Translations under genes and position numbers: made by a program | Shown: in pieces, positions 42,895 to 52,460 of the stretch | How positions within the stretch are numbered: the stretch's first letter is position 1 | Layout of the letters: each line of letters opens with the position of its first letter | Assembly (NCBI RefSeq): GCF_921292975.1 | Contig: NZ_CAKLCM010000003.1 | Location: 1,116,001-1,180,000, forward strand | Origin: Vibrio hippocampi | GTDB taxonomy: Bacteria > Pseudomonadota > Gammaproteobacteria > Enterobacterales > Vibrionaceae | Length of the DNA: 64,000 bases | Direction: 5' to 3' | Notes under the pieces: model-generated | Told to the model about the DNA's origin: nothing | Databases searched by the model: none | What the model saw: the letters and a program-made list of their open reading frames with translations, nothing else

Positions 42895-45087
42895 CTAAGG
42901 TTGATAACATTTGCCAGGGGTGGCGAATTGAGATTGAAACCAGTTGAGTGACGCCGTGCCAGCTGATTCTGCGTACTGTGCAAAGTTGGGGTACGCCTCA
43001 ACCAGATCGGTCCGTTCCGTTGGCCACTGCCACTCATCATTGATAAACAACGCCCAAGGAAGGTTACCGGCTGTTTTGAAATAGACATTGCTATCCGAAT
43101 CGCTTACATCGCTGCCAAGCCCTGCGAACAGTTGCGCGTCAAACTGCTCGGTTGGTGCATAGTCGGGCAGATGTACTTCCCAGCTACGTCCCGGTGTCAA
43201 ATAACCCTCGCCATGATAAAAACCGGGGGTGGCAAAGATAAACGGGTCATAAGGCATTGAGAGCAAACTTGCAGTGTCTGTCCCCTCAAGCATATTGATA
43301 TGCAGCTCAAAGTTAAGCTGTACTGACTCTTGACCCATACAAGACACTAAGGTGCGATGGAATTCACAGCCTTGCGTTTTATACAGCGATGTATCCTCGC
43401 TAATGATAAAGATCGCTTCATTGGAGATCGCCTCTAAGCCACTCTGCTCAAGCGTAATACCGTTGTGGATCTGTCTGGTGGTGGCGGTATCGATCTGCGA
43501 GCGATTCAGTCCCTGTAAGCGCAAAGCAAAGCCATTGTGATAAGAAGCTCCCACCGCGCCCAGATAACCTTCGACTTTGGACTTAATCACTGACCCATTG
43601 CGCAGGATCTCTGTAATGCGATAGCGCACAACCACATCATTCATGTCGTAATCGGCGGTGTATGGCCAGTTGTCTTCAAACGCAACGGTCGCAAAACCTG
43701 TCGCATCAGGATAATGACGAATAGACAGCCCCTCTCCGGTCACTTCTAGCGTATGGTCCTCCACCTCACCCGAGGTCGAACCGCCATCGTAAGAGAGACC
43801 TTGTTGTTGGCTAAAACGAAAGCGACTCCAGGTTGAGCCTATCTGTGCGTCAATATCGGCAGTAAAGATCAGAGACTGATTGCCTTGCTCTATCCACTTA
43901 TCCGCAAACACCTGCTCGCCTTGGTCAGCAAAGTCGCCGTCTTGATTCCAATCAATCCAAGCAGAGAGATAGCCTGACGTGGACGCATTCACCGCAATGA
44001 TACTATCTAATCCCGGTTCAACGGCGGTGACAAAACCAATCCCGTTTTCATCATCTATGCCGGTTTCATCATCCCGTAGGTTGTACTCAAGACCATCTGA
44101 CTCACCATCAGGCGCTGATGTTCCCAACCAAGTCACGCCGTCCAACTCATGCCTTGCACCGTTGTCGGTGAGCTTGGTGGCGTAGGTCACTGGGGCATCG
44201 CCAAAATCAATATTGGAGTCAGACCCGACTATCGGCGCATAGGCACAGCGTGCGCCGTCATTTTGATTCGAGTAAGGACCGTCGGCGAATTTCACCGCCG
44301 TGACATTTTCCGCCGTAGCATTACCTGCCGAAGCATTGCCCACCGAAGCATCGCCAGTTCCCAGATTCGCTTCCGTCAGGTCAATACGATAAATCTGACC
44401 ATCTTGGTTACGTGATACATAGTAATAGCCGTCAACATCAAAGTAACCAGCGCCAAAGGTGCCTAATTGTCCGGTATCACCAACTAGGCTCTCTTGCCCT
44501 GTGGTTGGGTCAAATTCATAAAGCAGACCAGAGTTGTTATCAACACCATACAGTTTGTCATCCACCGGATTGAATGCCATATCGGTGAGGTTAACTACCG
44601 CACGACTGGAGACTTGATTGACGGTCAAGGTGGCTAAAGGATCCGCTTCAAGGGGCGACAAGTCGACGGTGAACAGCCCTTTACCTTTTCTGTAAAGGTA
44701 ATACACGCTGTTGTGGACATCGCCGACATAGAAGGTATGACCCGTTGGTAAACCCGTGGTATTGAGAGTTTGCGCTTTAAACTCTTTATTGAGTCGCACC
44801 AATTGTCGATTGGAGGTGTCGTAGCCATACAAGTAGCGGTTATCAAAATCAAAACCGACGCCATTGATGTTGGCATCAAGACCGGTATCGCCTTGAAGTA
44901 AATTGGTGGTGCCGGTTGCCAGATTAACCCCATAGACTTGGACAGGGTTTGACTGGAACAGATAGGCTTTTTCGGGGCAGGTATCAAAAGGGTCGGCCTG
45001 AGAAAGATGGCTGTGAAATAGCAGAGCTGTTGCTATCACACCAGCAACTCCATATTTTACAGACGTTGGCTTAGTCGGTTTGCTCAT
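42895..45087 (-). CDS. Secreted LruC-domain protein with GEVED domain; candidate matrix or surface protein
   Basis: A 730-residue exported protein. After a signal peptide ending LSQA comes a beta-propeller-like region (LYGYDTSNRQLVRLNKEF, YFDVDGYYYVSRNQDG), then DFGDAPVTYAT and the acidic Ca-binding-like WIDWNQDGDFAD with SGEVEDHTLEV (GEVED domain), and a C-terminal DUF4842/LruC domain (VAFEDNWPYTADYDMNDVVV). Such domains occur in extracellular adhesive proteins. A SypG-box-like site upstream hints at co-expression with the polysaccharide. A linker (about residues 242-261) is a 4 x 15-bp in-frame repeat. Confidence 0.82.
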   Translation of the reverse strand: MSKPTKPTSVKYGVAGVIATALLFHSHLSQADPFDTCPEKAYLFQSNPVQVYGVNLATGTTNLLQGDTGLDANINGVGFDFDNRYLYGYDTSNRQLVRLNKEFKAQTLNTTGLPTGHTFYVGDVHNSVYYLYRKGKGLFTVDLSPLEADPLATLTVNQVSSRAVVNLTDMAFNPVDDKLYGVDNNSGLLYEFDPTTGQESLVGDTGQLGTFGAGYFDVDGYYYVSRNQDGQIYRIDLTEANLGTGDASVGNASAGNATAENVTAVKFADGPYSNQNDGARCAYAPIVGSDSNIDFGDAPVTYATKLTDNGARHELDGVTWLGTSAPDGESDGLEYNLRDDETGIDDENGIGFVTAVEPGLDSIIAVNASTSGYLSAWIDWNQDGDFADQGEQVFADKWIEQGNQSLIFTADIDAQIGSTWSRFRFSQQQGLSYDGGSTSGEVEDHTLEVTGEGLSIRHYPDATGFATVAFEDNWPYTADYDMNDVVVRYRITEILRNGSVIKSKVEGYLGAVGASYHNGFALRLQGLNRSQIDTATTRQIHNGITLEQSGLEAISNEAIFIISEDTSLYKTQGCEFHRTLVSCMGQESVQLNFELHINMLEGTDTASLLSMPYDPFIFATPGFYHGEGYLTPGRSWEVHLPDYAPTEQFDAQLFAGLGSDVSDSDSNVYFKTAGNLPWALFINDEWQWPTERTDLVEAYPNFAQYAESAGTASLNWFQSQFATPGKCYQP
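44304..44363. repeat. In-frame tandem array, 4 x 15 bp, in the LruC-domain gene
   Basis: Units begin CATT or CATC and end near GAAG or CCCA, for example CATTACCTGCCGAAG and CATTGCCCACCGAAG. On the coding strand they read GDASV, GNASA, GNATA, ENVTA, a Gly/Asn/Ala linker. Confidence 0.88.
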
Positions 45088-45124
45088 TGTGTATTCCTTT
45101 AGTTTTTAGGAGTACAAGCACTAT

Positions 45125-45140
45125 TTCAATAAACAGACCA
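45125..45140 (-). promoter_or_regulatory. Weak sigma-54-like element before the LruC-domain gene
   Basis: The reverse strand reads TGGTCTGTTTATTGAA: the -24 TGG and -12 TTG are in register, but CAC and the final GC are not kept. It would be dismissed alone; its 50-bp distance from the SypG-box-like site copies the sypA and sypM layout. Confidence 0.3.
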
Positions 45141-45190
45141 ACTATAAAACCAACGTATTTTCAGACAGTTACTATATTCAACATTTACGA

Positions 45191-45205
45191 TTCTCAATTT
45201 GGGAT
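45191..45205. promoter_or_regulatory. SypG-box-like site upstream of the LruC-domain gene
   Basis: TTCTCAATTTGGGAT matches TTCTCANNNTGAGAA at 10 of 12 fixed positions, the TTCTCA arm perfectly. It lies about 104 bp upstream of the start codon. Confidence 0.45.
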
Positions 45206-45254
45206 TCATTTTGAATCGAGACTCAATCAACCCCACTCGAATTGCGAATTCGGA

Positions 45255-46616
45255 CTAGTCATACATCAATTTACTCGCTTTAGTACTATCAAATTCCTTA
45301 AGGAACCGTCTAGCTTGACTGCGCATCGGTGGGATCTTCAAGATTTGCTCCAATACCGTAATGGCATAGACCCAGAAGATAGAGGCATTGAGCACCAAAA
45401 CCGCAAAAGCAAACAGCGGTAAGGCAATCACCCAACGTGTGACAAAATTGATGTTAAATACCGCCGTGGTTTTCCCTAAGGCACGCAACACCTGTCCATG
45501 AACCGTGACGTAGCCTTGAATTAAAGGCATCAGAATATACAGAGGAGCAATCGCCGCAAGCGCTTGATAGGTCACCGCTGAGTGTCCGGGGTAGATTTTG
45601 TCGATAAGCAAACTCAACACAAAAGAAGCAAAAGAGATGATTAAAGAGACGGCGATGGTCACTTTAATGCTTAAGTTTACGTCCGCCTCAAGGGTATCCA
45701 GTTTATTCGCGCCAATCGCTTGTGAGATAGTAATGGCAGAAGAGACCGCCCAAGCCACCACAAATTGCGCCAATGCTGACAACCAAGGCGTGACCATCAC
45801 CACGGCGGCATAGGCTTCGGTGGGAAGTTGAGTATATAAAAACTTATAGGCAGCCAGCCCAATCGCTAACACCATCATATTGGCGGCAATAGGAAAAATC
45901 TCTTTGAAATGCAGAGAAATATTACGCCCAATCCCCTGCATCGCTTGTGATAACGAGAACTGCAAGCTGCTTTCAAACTTTAAGCACACCAGTAAAAACA
46001 GCGTTCTCAGCAGCAAAGCAATGACCGATCCCAGCGCTGCTCCCTCTACGCCCATGCCAGTAAAGTCATTGAATCCATAGATCAAATAGTAAGAGACCAC
46101 CGCATTGATCGGCATGGTCAATAGGTAACTCAGCAGAGGGAGTTTGGTCTTGCCCATCGCATTAAACAGAGCAATCGCCACTTGAGAAATACCAGTGAGA
46201 ATCAAGGTATAACTCATCACGGTCAGATAGGCATCAATTTCCGGATAAAGCGCCGCATCGTGACTTAATAACTTAATGATTGGCCACTTGGCAAACGTCA
46301 CCAATAAGAAAAACAGGATCGCCACCAACAGATTAATGATGACGCCAGATAAAAACGACTTACTGATTAAGCTCTGTTTTCCCGAACCCACTGCGCGAGA
46401 TAACACGTTTTGAGAACCGGTTGCCAACGCATTTTGCACCCCCAGCATCAAAAACACGATCGCACTGGCAATCCCTATTGCCGCCAATGACCCCTCGCCC
46501 AAAGGAGAAATCAACAAGGTATCGATCATCAACATGCCTTGCATCAAGAGCGCGTTAATAGCAATGGGCCAAGCCATCTTGATGTTGTTTCTGATATAAC
46601 TACTGTTTTTCCACAT
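45255..46616 (-). CDS. MATE family efflux transporter
   Basis: A 453-residue membrane protein with twelve hydrophobic segments in two related halves, typical of MATE exporters. Recognisable are AWPIAINALLMQGMLMIDTL in helix 1, LGVQNALATGSQNVLSRAVG and, in the second half, FVVAWAVSSAITISQAIGANK. It would export cationic compounds or drugs by Na+ or H+ antiport; the substrate is unknown. It is a single gene, tandem with the LruC gene but separated by 167 nt, and divergent from the large hybrid kinase. Confidence 0.9.
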   Translation of the reverse strand: MWKNSSYIRNNIKMAWPIAINALLMQGMLMIDTLLISPLGEGSLAAIGIASAIVFLMLGVQNALATGSQNVLSRAVGSGKQSLISKSFLSGVIINLLVAILFFLLVTFAKWPIIKLLSHDAALYPEIDAYLTVMSYTLILTGISQVAIALFNAMGKTKLPLLSYLLTMPINAVVSYYLIYGFNDFTGMGVEGAALGSVIALLLRTLFLLVCLKFESSLQFSLSQAMQGIGRNISLHFKEIFPIAANMMVLAIGLAAYKFLYTQLPTEAYAAVVMVTPWLSALAQFVVAWAVSSAITISQAIGANKLDTLEADVNLSIKVTIAVSLIISFASFVLSLLIDKIYPGHSAVTYQALAAIAPLYILMPLIQGYVTVHGQVLRALGKTTAVFNINFVTRWVIALPLFAFAVLVLNASIFWVYAITVLEQILKIPPMRSQARRFLKEFDSTKASKLMYD

Positions 46617-47097
46617 TTCGATATCTTCGTTTTTTGATTGCTGCCAACGGGATTATTGATGCCCACTCTCAGTCGCTTACCGGAGTTAACTGCCTATTAT
46701 ATTTGTTTCCACAATAAAGATAATTCCCCGCAAGAGGAAAATACTTTTACTCAGGTGTAACAATGTAACCGCAAGAAATGTAACCGCAAGACAGTGCCAT
46801 GTGAACGCCGATTGAGTCGCTCGTTCGCGGGGATGTGAGTCTTTCTTATCTACTGCTCGGCTCTCTATAGAGCGCTTTTCAATCAACAGAATTTGCCACT
46901 GTCAACAGGGCAAGGATCGTTACAGAATTCAATCTCACATGTAAGTGTAATCACAATCGTACGTAAGAACCGTCCTACACGACCCGGAAATATCCTTTTA
47001 AAACATAAATTTAATCATAATTTACATTATTGCCACAAATTGACTTATTACGCTCACGACTTAATCTAGCCGGGTTTTCAACCGTAGAGTAAATATT
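46617..47097. other. Divergent intergenic region, MATE gene / hybrid kinase
   Basis: No supported gene is seen. A perfect 15-bp duplication lies at 46762-46791. The AT-rich part from about 47000 to 47060 probably holds the kinase promoter, but no clear -10/-35 pair can be named. Confidence 0.5.
46762..46791. repeat. Intergenic tandem duplication, 2 x 15 bp
   Basis: Two perfect adjacent copies of AATGTAACCGCAAGA in the MATE/kinase divergent region. Confidence 0.9.
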
Positions 47098-50000
47098 GTG
47101 CGCAGACCTATCGAACTCATTTGCTATCTAGTTTTATTGATTGTTGGTGTTTTTAGCCCAGCATCTTGGGCTCATTCTACCCAATATTCAAAGCACTTCA
47201 CTTTTGGGGTGATCATTGAAAACCCAACAGACTCTGTCGCACTACAACACAATCAAGCCAATCTGACGACCCATTACGCGATTAATTCTGATTACCTGCA
47301 TAACATCGCGCGAGCATTAGATATGGACTTCACATTCAAAGCCTTTAGCAATATCGACGACATTTTAAATGCGGTTGAGAACAAAGAGATCGACGGAGCG
47401 CTTGGGTTTAGTCGAACACCAGAACGCGAAAAACGCTTTCTGTTTTCAAAACCGATATTTGAGTCCTCGGTAGCACAGTGGTATAGCGATGAAAGATTCG
47501 CACAACTGCCTCAGTCACGCATCGAGTGGGCATGTGTTGCCAACTCCACATTTTGCCAACATATCCTTAAGCACTCGCCAAAAGCGCTGAAGCGTTATGA
47601 CAACTTTCCTCAAGCCATGCAAGCGGTGCTAAATGGTGAGGCACAAGCCATCGTCTCTGGATTTATTTCTATTTCCGAGTATTTGGATCGTCATAACATC
47701 ACTGACGGTCTGCTGTCGATTCCTAGCACCTTGCCCCCAGTGCAAATGCGCTTGCTGACCACCAAAGACAATCAACAACTGGTCGACAAGTTTAACCATA
47801 TTCTGGAATGGGAAGAAAAAGGGCTCAATGTGCGTTCGATTGCCTCTCGTAATCGCTACCATATTGCCAATAAATTGATCAGCCAATATCGCCAAACCTT
47901 TGGCGAGCAACGCCCTATTACCTATAGCACTAGCAGCAATGCCTACCCTTTTTTCTACACCAATGAAGAGGGCGTCAATCAAGGATTTCTTATTGATCTG
48001 TTTGCGTTACTGAAAGCTCGCACCGGGTTGCAGTTTAGCTATCACTCTCCCATTACCTCTAAGGGCGACGTGGCTGGTTTTACCGCGCATCTGGTTCCGG
48101 TTGCTTACTCTAATGAACCACCCACGACGGACTGGAACATTACGAAACCATTTATCACTCAAGATTACGTGTCTATGGAGACTTCAAGCCTATTAACCGG
48201 TGAAAAGAACGGGAGAATCGGCGTTTTAATCAGTCTACAAAAACAAGGCATCGTACATTTGGAATCATGGCGTGATTCATCAGTGATTCGATTTAATGAC
48301 CTTTCTGACATGGTTGAAGCCTTGAAAGAAGGCGATATTGATGTGGCTTATGTACCTGAGGATGTTTCACACGCCTTTATTGCTAATGGTGTGGATAGTG
48401 ACATTCTATTGGGTAACCGAGCACCACTGTCGATCTCTTTGGCGTTTGCTGTCTCTAAAGCGAACAGTCAGATCCTCAAATTAATGAATGCGTTACTCGA
48501 TACCATTGATGCGCAAGAGGTCGAAGAAATCAATCAGCGCTACCGCCTATTTAACCTTCATTACGGTTACAACACGGCAGAAATCACCCGCATTGCGATT
48601 GCCGTTGTTATCGTATTTTTGGTTCTGATCGCCTTTGGCTGCATTGGACGCAACAATCTGCGGTTAAAAATCAAGCTGGCTGAATCACTGGCTGATCATG
48701 AAGAAAAAGAGAAGTTCTGGCTCACGGGCATCATTCAAGAGCTCAGCAGCTTAGTCTTCATCCATGACACCGAAAATAATCTGGTACTCAGCAACTGTTC
48801 AAAGCTGCGTGATGGTTCTTGTTCGGGCTGCCAGCTAATAGATTCTGACACCCAACAATCACTTACCGACAATGCACAAGAGCTGCGCACGGTATTTAAA
48901 AACAAGCGCTTATCTCAGACCCATCGCACCAGCGGCTGTCATCTAAATATTCAACATGCCACTCGTGAGCGTAAAGCGATTAAGTCAACCGCCAGTGGCA
49001 AGCCTTATGTCATCACGGTGATACAAGACATTAGCGAGCAACAGCGTCGTGAGGACGGCTACCTCAAAGCACAACAGGATGCGCAATCCGCGGTTGAAGC
49101 TCGAGAGCGCTTCCTCGCCACCATGAGTCATGAGTTGCGCACACCGATCGCGGGCGTTCACGGTCTGCTTGACCTTTTGCAAATGAAGCTAAAGGAGCAA
49201 ACACTGATCAGCATGGTTGAGCAAGCTCAGCGCTCAATCTCGCATCTGAATCAATTGGTGGACGAGATCCTCGATTTTTCCAAAATCGACTCGGGTGAAA
49301 TCAGCATCAATCCCAGTGATATTGATCTGGTCGCGACTCTTTGTGAAAGCGCACGCAGCTTTGAGCCTCGTGCCGAGTTGAAGTCTCTGCAATATCGCGT
49401 CGACATCAAGCCTTTTCCACAACGATTGGTTTGCATTGATGGCACACGCGTCACGCAAATTATCAACAACTTGCTCTCGAACGCAATTAAGTTTACTCCG
49501 CAAGGCTTTGTGCAATTTTCGGCACGGGTTGTCGACCACGCCATGATCTTGTCGGTTGCTGATTCGGGGATAGGAATGAGTGAAGAACAGCAAATCAAAG
49601 TGCTTAAACCCTTTACTCAAGCTGACGACACCATTACACGAGAATTCGGTGGCACCGGCTTAGGGCTGACCATTGTTGACAAACTGGTCAGCACAATGAA
49701 AGGGCAACTGAGTATAAAAAGTGAACCGAATTGCGGGACGACCATCACGGTGACGTTGCCATTCGAGGCGGTGGAACAGCCTGAACACCATTGGTTGCAT
49801 TCGCTGCCGTTTGATTCGCTGCCAGAGCAAACCAAAGCCTGGTTGGAGATATGGCAAGTACCACTAACCTGTGTCGACAATATGCCAGCAAGCCAACAAC
49901 AAGCCGCGGTTGAGTTTACTGCGTTAGAGCAAAAGTACCCTGACCTTCTGTATCGTGCCGTCAAGGACGGACAGACCTCAATTGCCCCTGTCGAATTGGC

Positions 50001-50691
50001 GCTTCCGAGGCTTTCAGGGTCAGTTTTAGTGGCTGAAGACAATGCGTTAAATCGCTCTATTTTAGACATGCAATTACGCGAATTAGGTGTGGACTTTGTA
50101 ATGGTTAATGACGGATTAATGGCAAAACAGTGGCTAGAACAGCGCAGTGATTTTGAGGTGCTAATCAGTGATTTCCATATGCCTAAAATGGATGGTCCAC
50201 AGTTAGCGCGATTTGTTCGCCAACACGCGCATTACTGTGACTTACCAATCATCGCGATCACTGCCGATGATAAACGCGTTGCACAAGTCAAAGCACAAGA
50301 CTGTGGGATCAATTTTGTGCTGACGAAACCTTATAACCTTGAGCAGTTTGCCGCTGCATTGCAACCGCTGTTGTCAACGGTTGATGCCATTCCGGCATGG
50401 CTTACGCCTTTTGCTTCTAGTGAGCGAGAGCAGATTGCCCAGTTGTTTGTCGATACCATGCGCCACGATCTGCAAAGTCTGGCGAACAACAAAATTACTC
50501 CAGTACAAAAACGCGCCCTTCACAACATTAAAGGTGGGCTTGCCGCACTGCAAATTACTGGCTTAGTTGATCAGGTGATTGCGATAGAGAAACAAAGCGG
50601 CGACCAATTTAAGCAAGCTATCAACCAGTTTGTAGGTCAATTGGAGTCAGAAATTCAAACCACTATATCTTGGATCAATAATCATGATTGA
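47098..50691 (+). CDS. BvgS/RocS-type hybrid sensor kinase with two solute-binding domains and HPt
   Basis: A 1197-residue unorthodox kinase. Order: signal peptide, two periplasmic SBP_bac_3 (venus-flytrap) domains (about 30-260 and 270-490), TM near 496-517, a PAS-like domain with a cysteine cluster (Cys567, 575, 578, 614 and His615), HisKA with His678 (FLATMSHELRTPIAG), HATPase ([10 protein letters not shown]), receiver with Asp1025 and HPt with His1142 (LHNIKGGLAAL). It would run a His-Asp-His relay to the two response regulators that follow. The start is GTG; it overlaps the next gene by 8 nt. Confidence 0.92.
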   Translation: MRRPIELICYLVLLIVGVFSPASWAHSTQYSKHFTFGVIIENPTDSVALQHNQANLTTHYAINSDYLHNIARALDMDFTFKAFSNIDDILNAVENKEIDGALGFSRTPEREKRFLFSKPIFESSVAQWYSDERFAQLPQSRIEWACVANSTFCQHILKHSPKALKRYDNFPQAMQAVLNGEAQAIVSGFISISEYLDRHNITDGLLSIPSTLPPVQMRLLTTKDNQQLVDKFNHILEWEEKGLNVRSIASRNRYHIANKLISQYRQTFGEQRPITYSTSSNAYPFFYTNEEGVNQGFLIDLFALLKARTGLQFSYHSPITSKGDVAGFTAHLVPVAYSNEPPTTDWNITKPFITQDYVSMETSSLLTGEKNGRIGVLISLQKQGIVHLESWRDSSVIRFNDLSDMVEALKEGDIDVAYVPEDVSHAFIANGVDSDILLGNRAPLSISLAFAVSKANSQILKLMNALLDTIDAQEVEEINQRYRLFNLHYGYNTAEITRIAIAVVIVFLVLIAFGCIGRNNLRLKIKLAESLADHEEKEKFWLTGIIQELSSLVFIHDTENNLVLSNCSKLRDGSCSGCQLIDSDTQQSLTDNAQELRTVFKNKRLSQTHRTSGCHLNIQHATRERKAIKSTASGKPYVITVIQDISEQQRREDGYLKAQQDAQSAVEARERFLATMSHELRTPIAGVHGLLDLLQMKLKEQTLISMVEQAQRSISHLNQLVDEILDFSKIDSGEISINPSDIDLVATLCESARSFEPRAELKSLQYRVDIKPFPQRLVCIDGTRVTQIINNLLSNAIKFTPQGFVQFSARVVDHAMILSVADSGIGMSEEQQIKVLKPFTQADDTITREFGGTGLGLTIVDKLVSTMKGQLSIKSEPNCGTTITVTLPFEAVEQPEHHWLHSLPFDSLPEQTKAWLEIWQVPLTCVDNMPASQQQAAVEFTALEQKYPDLLYRAVKDGQTSIAPVELALPRLSGSVLVAEDNALNRSILDMQLRELGVDFVMVNDGLMAKQWLEQRSDFEVLISDFHMPKMDGPQLARFVRQHAHYCDLPIIAITADDKRVAQVKAQDCGINFVLTKPYNLEQFAAALQPLLSTVDAIPAWLTPFASSEREQIAQLFVDTMRHDLQSLANNKITPVQKRALHNIKGGLAALQITGLVDQVIAIEKQSGDQFKQAINQFVGQLESEIQTTISWINNHD

Positions 50692-51838
50692 GCAGATGTC
50701 TATCGTCCTTATCGACGATAATCCATTGCAACTGACGTTGCTTGAAAGAACTTTGCGACATTTAGGTGTCGTACAAATCCAAACGTTTAATCACGGCTCG
50801 GACGCGTTAGCTTGGATCGCTAAAAATAAAACCGACATCGTATTTTGCGATCTGCAAATGCCCGAACACGACGGCATCGAAGTATTAACGCTGCTTAATC
50901 AACAAGCCTATTCCGGTCATGTCATTATTCTTAGCGCGATGGAACGCTCTATCACGGCGGCAGTTCGCTCTATGTGTCACGCGTTCAGCTTTAAAGTGAT
51001 CGCAGGAATCAGTAAACCTTACAAAGTGGCACTGATTAAACAGCTATTGCTGAGCGTCACTGCAGTCGAAAAGCCCGCACAGAAACCCCAGTCGGTTGAA
51101 GTCAGCGAAAGCGATGTGCTGGTCGCTTTAGCACAAGGGCAAATCGTCAATTATTACCAGCCTTTAGTCGATTTTGACAGTGAGGAAATTATTGGCGTCG
51201 AAGCACTTGCTCGCTGGGTTCACCCCCAGTTCGGCATCGTTTCACCGGCGCTATTTTTGCCTATTATCGAACGCTGCCAGTTATTCCATGAACTGTTTGA
51301 TAATGTGTTCTATCACGCTATCGCTCATATTCGTTCTGGGTTAATTAATTGTCACGTCTCACTCAATGTGGACCACGTCAATCTGCAAAATGAGACCTTT
51401 GCCGATGAGTTTCTAAGCACCTGCTGGGCGCATGGCGTGTCACCGGAGCAGTTCACTATCGAGATCACCGAGCGAGATACCTACTCTGATAGCACCGTCA
51501 TGTTTAAGAACCTTTCACGCTTGCGCATCAATGGCGTTAGCGTGTCAATTGATGACTTTGGCACCGGTCATTCATCTTTGAAAAAACTCTCTGCTTTGCC
51601 GTTCAATGAAATCAAAATTGACCGTTCATTTGTGCAAGGCCTTATCACCGAACCGAAAAACTGCCAAATCATTCGTTTTGTTTGCAGTTTGGCGCAAGCC
51701 TTGGGGATCAGCGTCGTCGCTGAGGGCGTGGAAAACGAAACCACCTGGAACACACTAAAAACCTATGGCATTGATATCTGCCAAGGGTTTTACAGTTACC
51801 GCCCAATGTCCGTACAAGATCTTGCCGCTATCCAATAG
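50684..51838 (+). CDS. Response regulator c-di-GMP phosphodiesterase (REC-EAL, RocR-like)
   Basis: A 384-residue regulator. The receiver has Asp56 (IVFCDLQMPEHDG); the EAL domain is catalytically intact, with GVEALARW (Glu173), ITIE-type IEITERDT, SIDDFGTGHSSL, IKIDRSF, VVAEGVE and the CQGF end. The phosphorylation state is expected to tune c-di-GMP hydrolysis, as known for RocR of Pseudomonas. It lacks a DNA-binding domain, unlike VieA of V. cholerae. It overlaps the hybrid kinase by 8 nt and precedes a LuxR-type regulator by 9 nt, so it is the first output of this relay. Confidence 0.92.
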   Translation: MIEQMSIVLIDDNPLQLTLLERTLRHLGVVQIQTFNHGSDALAWIAKNKTDIVFCDLQMPEHDGIEVLTLLNQQAYSGHVIILSAMERSITAAVRSMCHAFSFKVIAGISKPYKVALIKQLLLSVTAVEKPAQKPQSVEVSESDVLVALAQGQIVNYYQPLVDFDSEEIIGVEALARWVHPQFGIVSPALFLPIIERCQLFHELFDNVFYHAIAHIRSGLINCHVSLNVDHVNLQNETFADEFLSTCWAHGVSPEQFTIEITERDTYSDSTVMFKNLSRLRINGVSVSIDDFGTGHSSLKKLSALPFNEIKIDRSFVQGLITEPKNCQIIRFVCSLAQALGISVVAEGVENETTWNTLKTYGIDICQGFYSYRPMSVQDLAAIQ

Positions 51839-51847
51839 GAATTTACT

Positions 51848-52447
51848 ATGTCTACTTTTAACTGCTTGATCTTAGATGATCATCCCTTAGTTTGTGTTGC
51901 CATTAAAGCACTACTGACCAACCTGCCCTGCATCAACAGCATTGAGACGGAAATGGATGCGTCTAAGGTAACAACACTGATTAAACAGCACGACATCAAT
52001 CTCATCATTGTTGACGTCAATCTTGGCGATCATGACGGTTTCGACTTAGTCAGACGCATGATTGCTCGAGGCTATAAAGGAAAAGTGCTGTTCTTTTCGG
52101 CTGAAAGCAGCCAAATGTTTAGTGAGATCGCCTTAAAACTCGGAGCGGATGGCTATGTATGCAAATCGGAAAACCACAGCATTCTAAAAGATGCCGTGGA
52201 AGGTATTGCCAACGGCTACTCCTTTTTTAAGTTCGTACCGACCCGTTCTACTCAGCAACAAACACAGTCATTGTCACAACGTGAAACGGCCGTCATGAAC
52301 TATTTATTGCAAGGAAAAAGCAACCGAGAAGTCGCCGCTATTTTGTCCATCAGTGACAAAACCGTGAGCACCTACAAAAAACGTATTATGGATAAATACG
52401 CGGTCTCCAATTTACTCGAACTCTCCAAGGTCACCGCAAGGCAATAA
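51848..52447 (+). CDS. LuxR/FixJ-type response regulator (BvgA/RocA-like)
   Basis: A 199-residue regulator. The receiver has LILDDHPLV and phospho-acceptor Asp56 (IIVDVNLGDHDG), with Lys in YVCKSE; the C-terminal LuxR helix-turn-helix reads KSNREVAAILSISDKTVSTYKKRIM. It is the transcriptional output of the Roc-like relay. It starts 9 nt after the EAL gene with AGGAA upstream. A paralogue sits at 54880-55518; both share a GYSFFK signature at the domain junction. Confidence 0.9.
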   Translation: MSTFNCLILDDHPLVCVAIKALLTNLPCINSIETEMDASKVTTLIKQHDINLIIVDVNLGDHDGFDLVRRMIARGYKGKVLFFSAESSQMFSEIALKLGADGYVCKSENHSILKDAVEGIANGYSFFKFVPTRSTQQQTQSLSQRETAVMNYLLQGKSNREVAAILSISDKTVSTYKKRIMDKYAVSNLLELSKVTARQ

Positions 52448-52460
52448 CGTATAACGGCTG

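Noticed and set aside
46686..46886. Reverse-strand ORF of 66 codons in the MATE/kinase intergenic region
   Set aside because: No ribosome site and no recognisable protein; part of it is made by the 15-bp tandem duplication.
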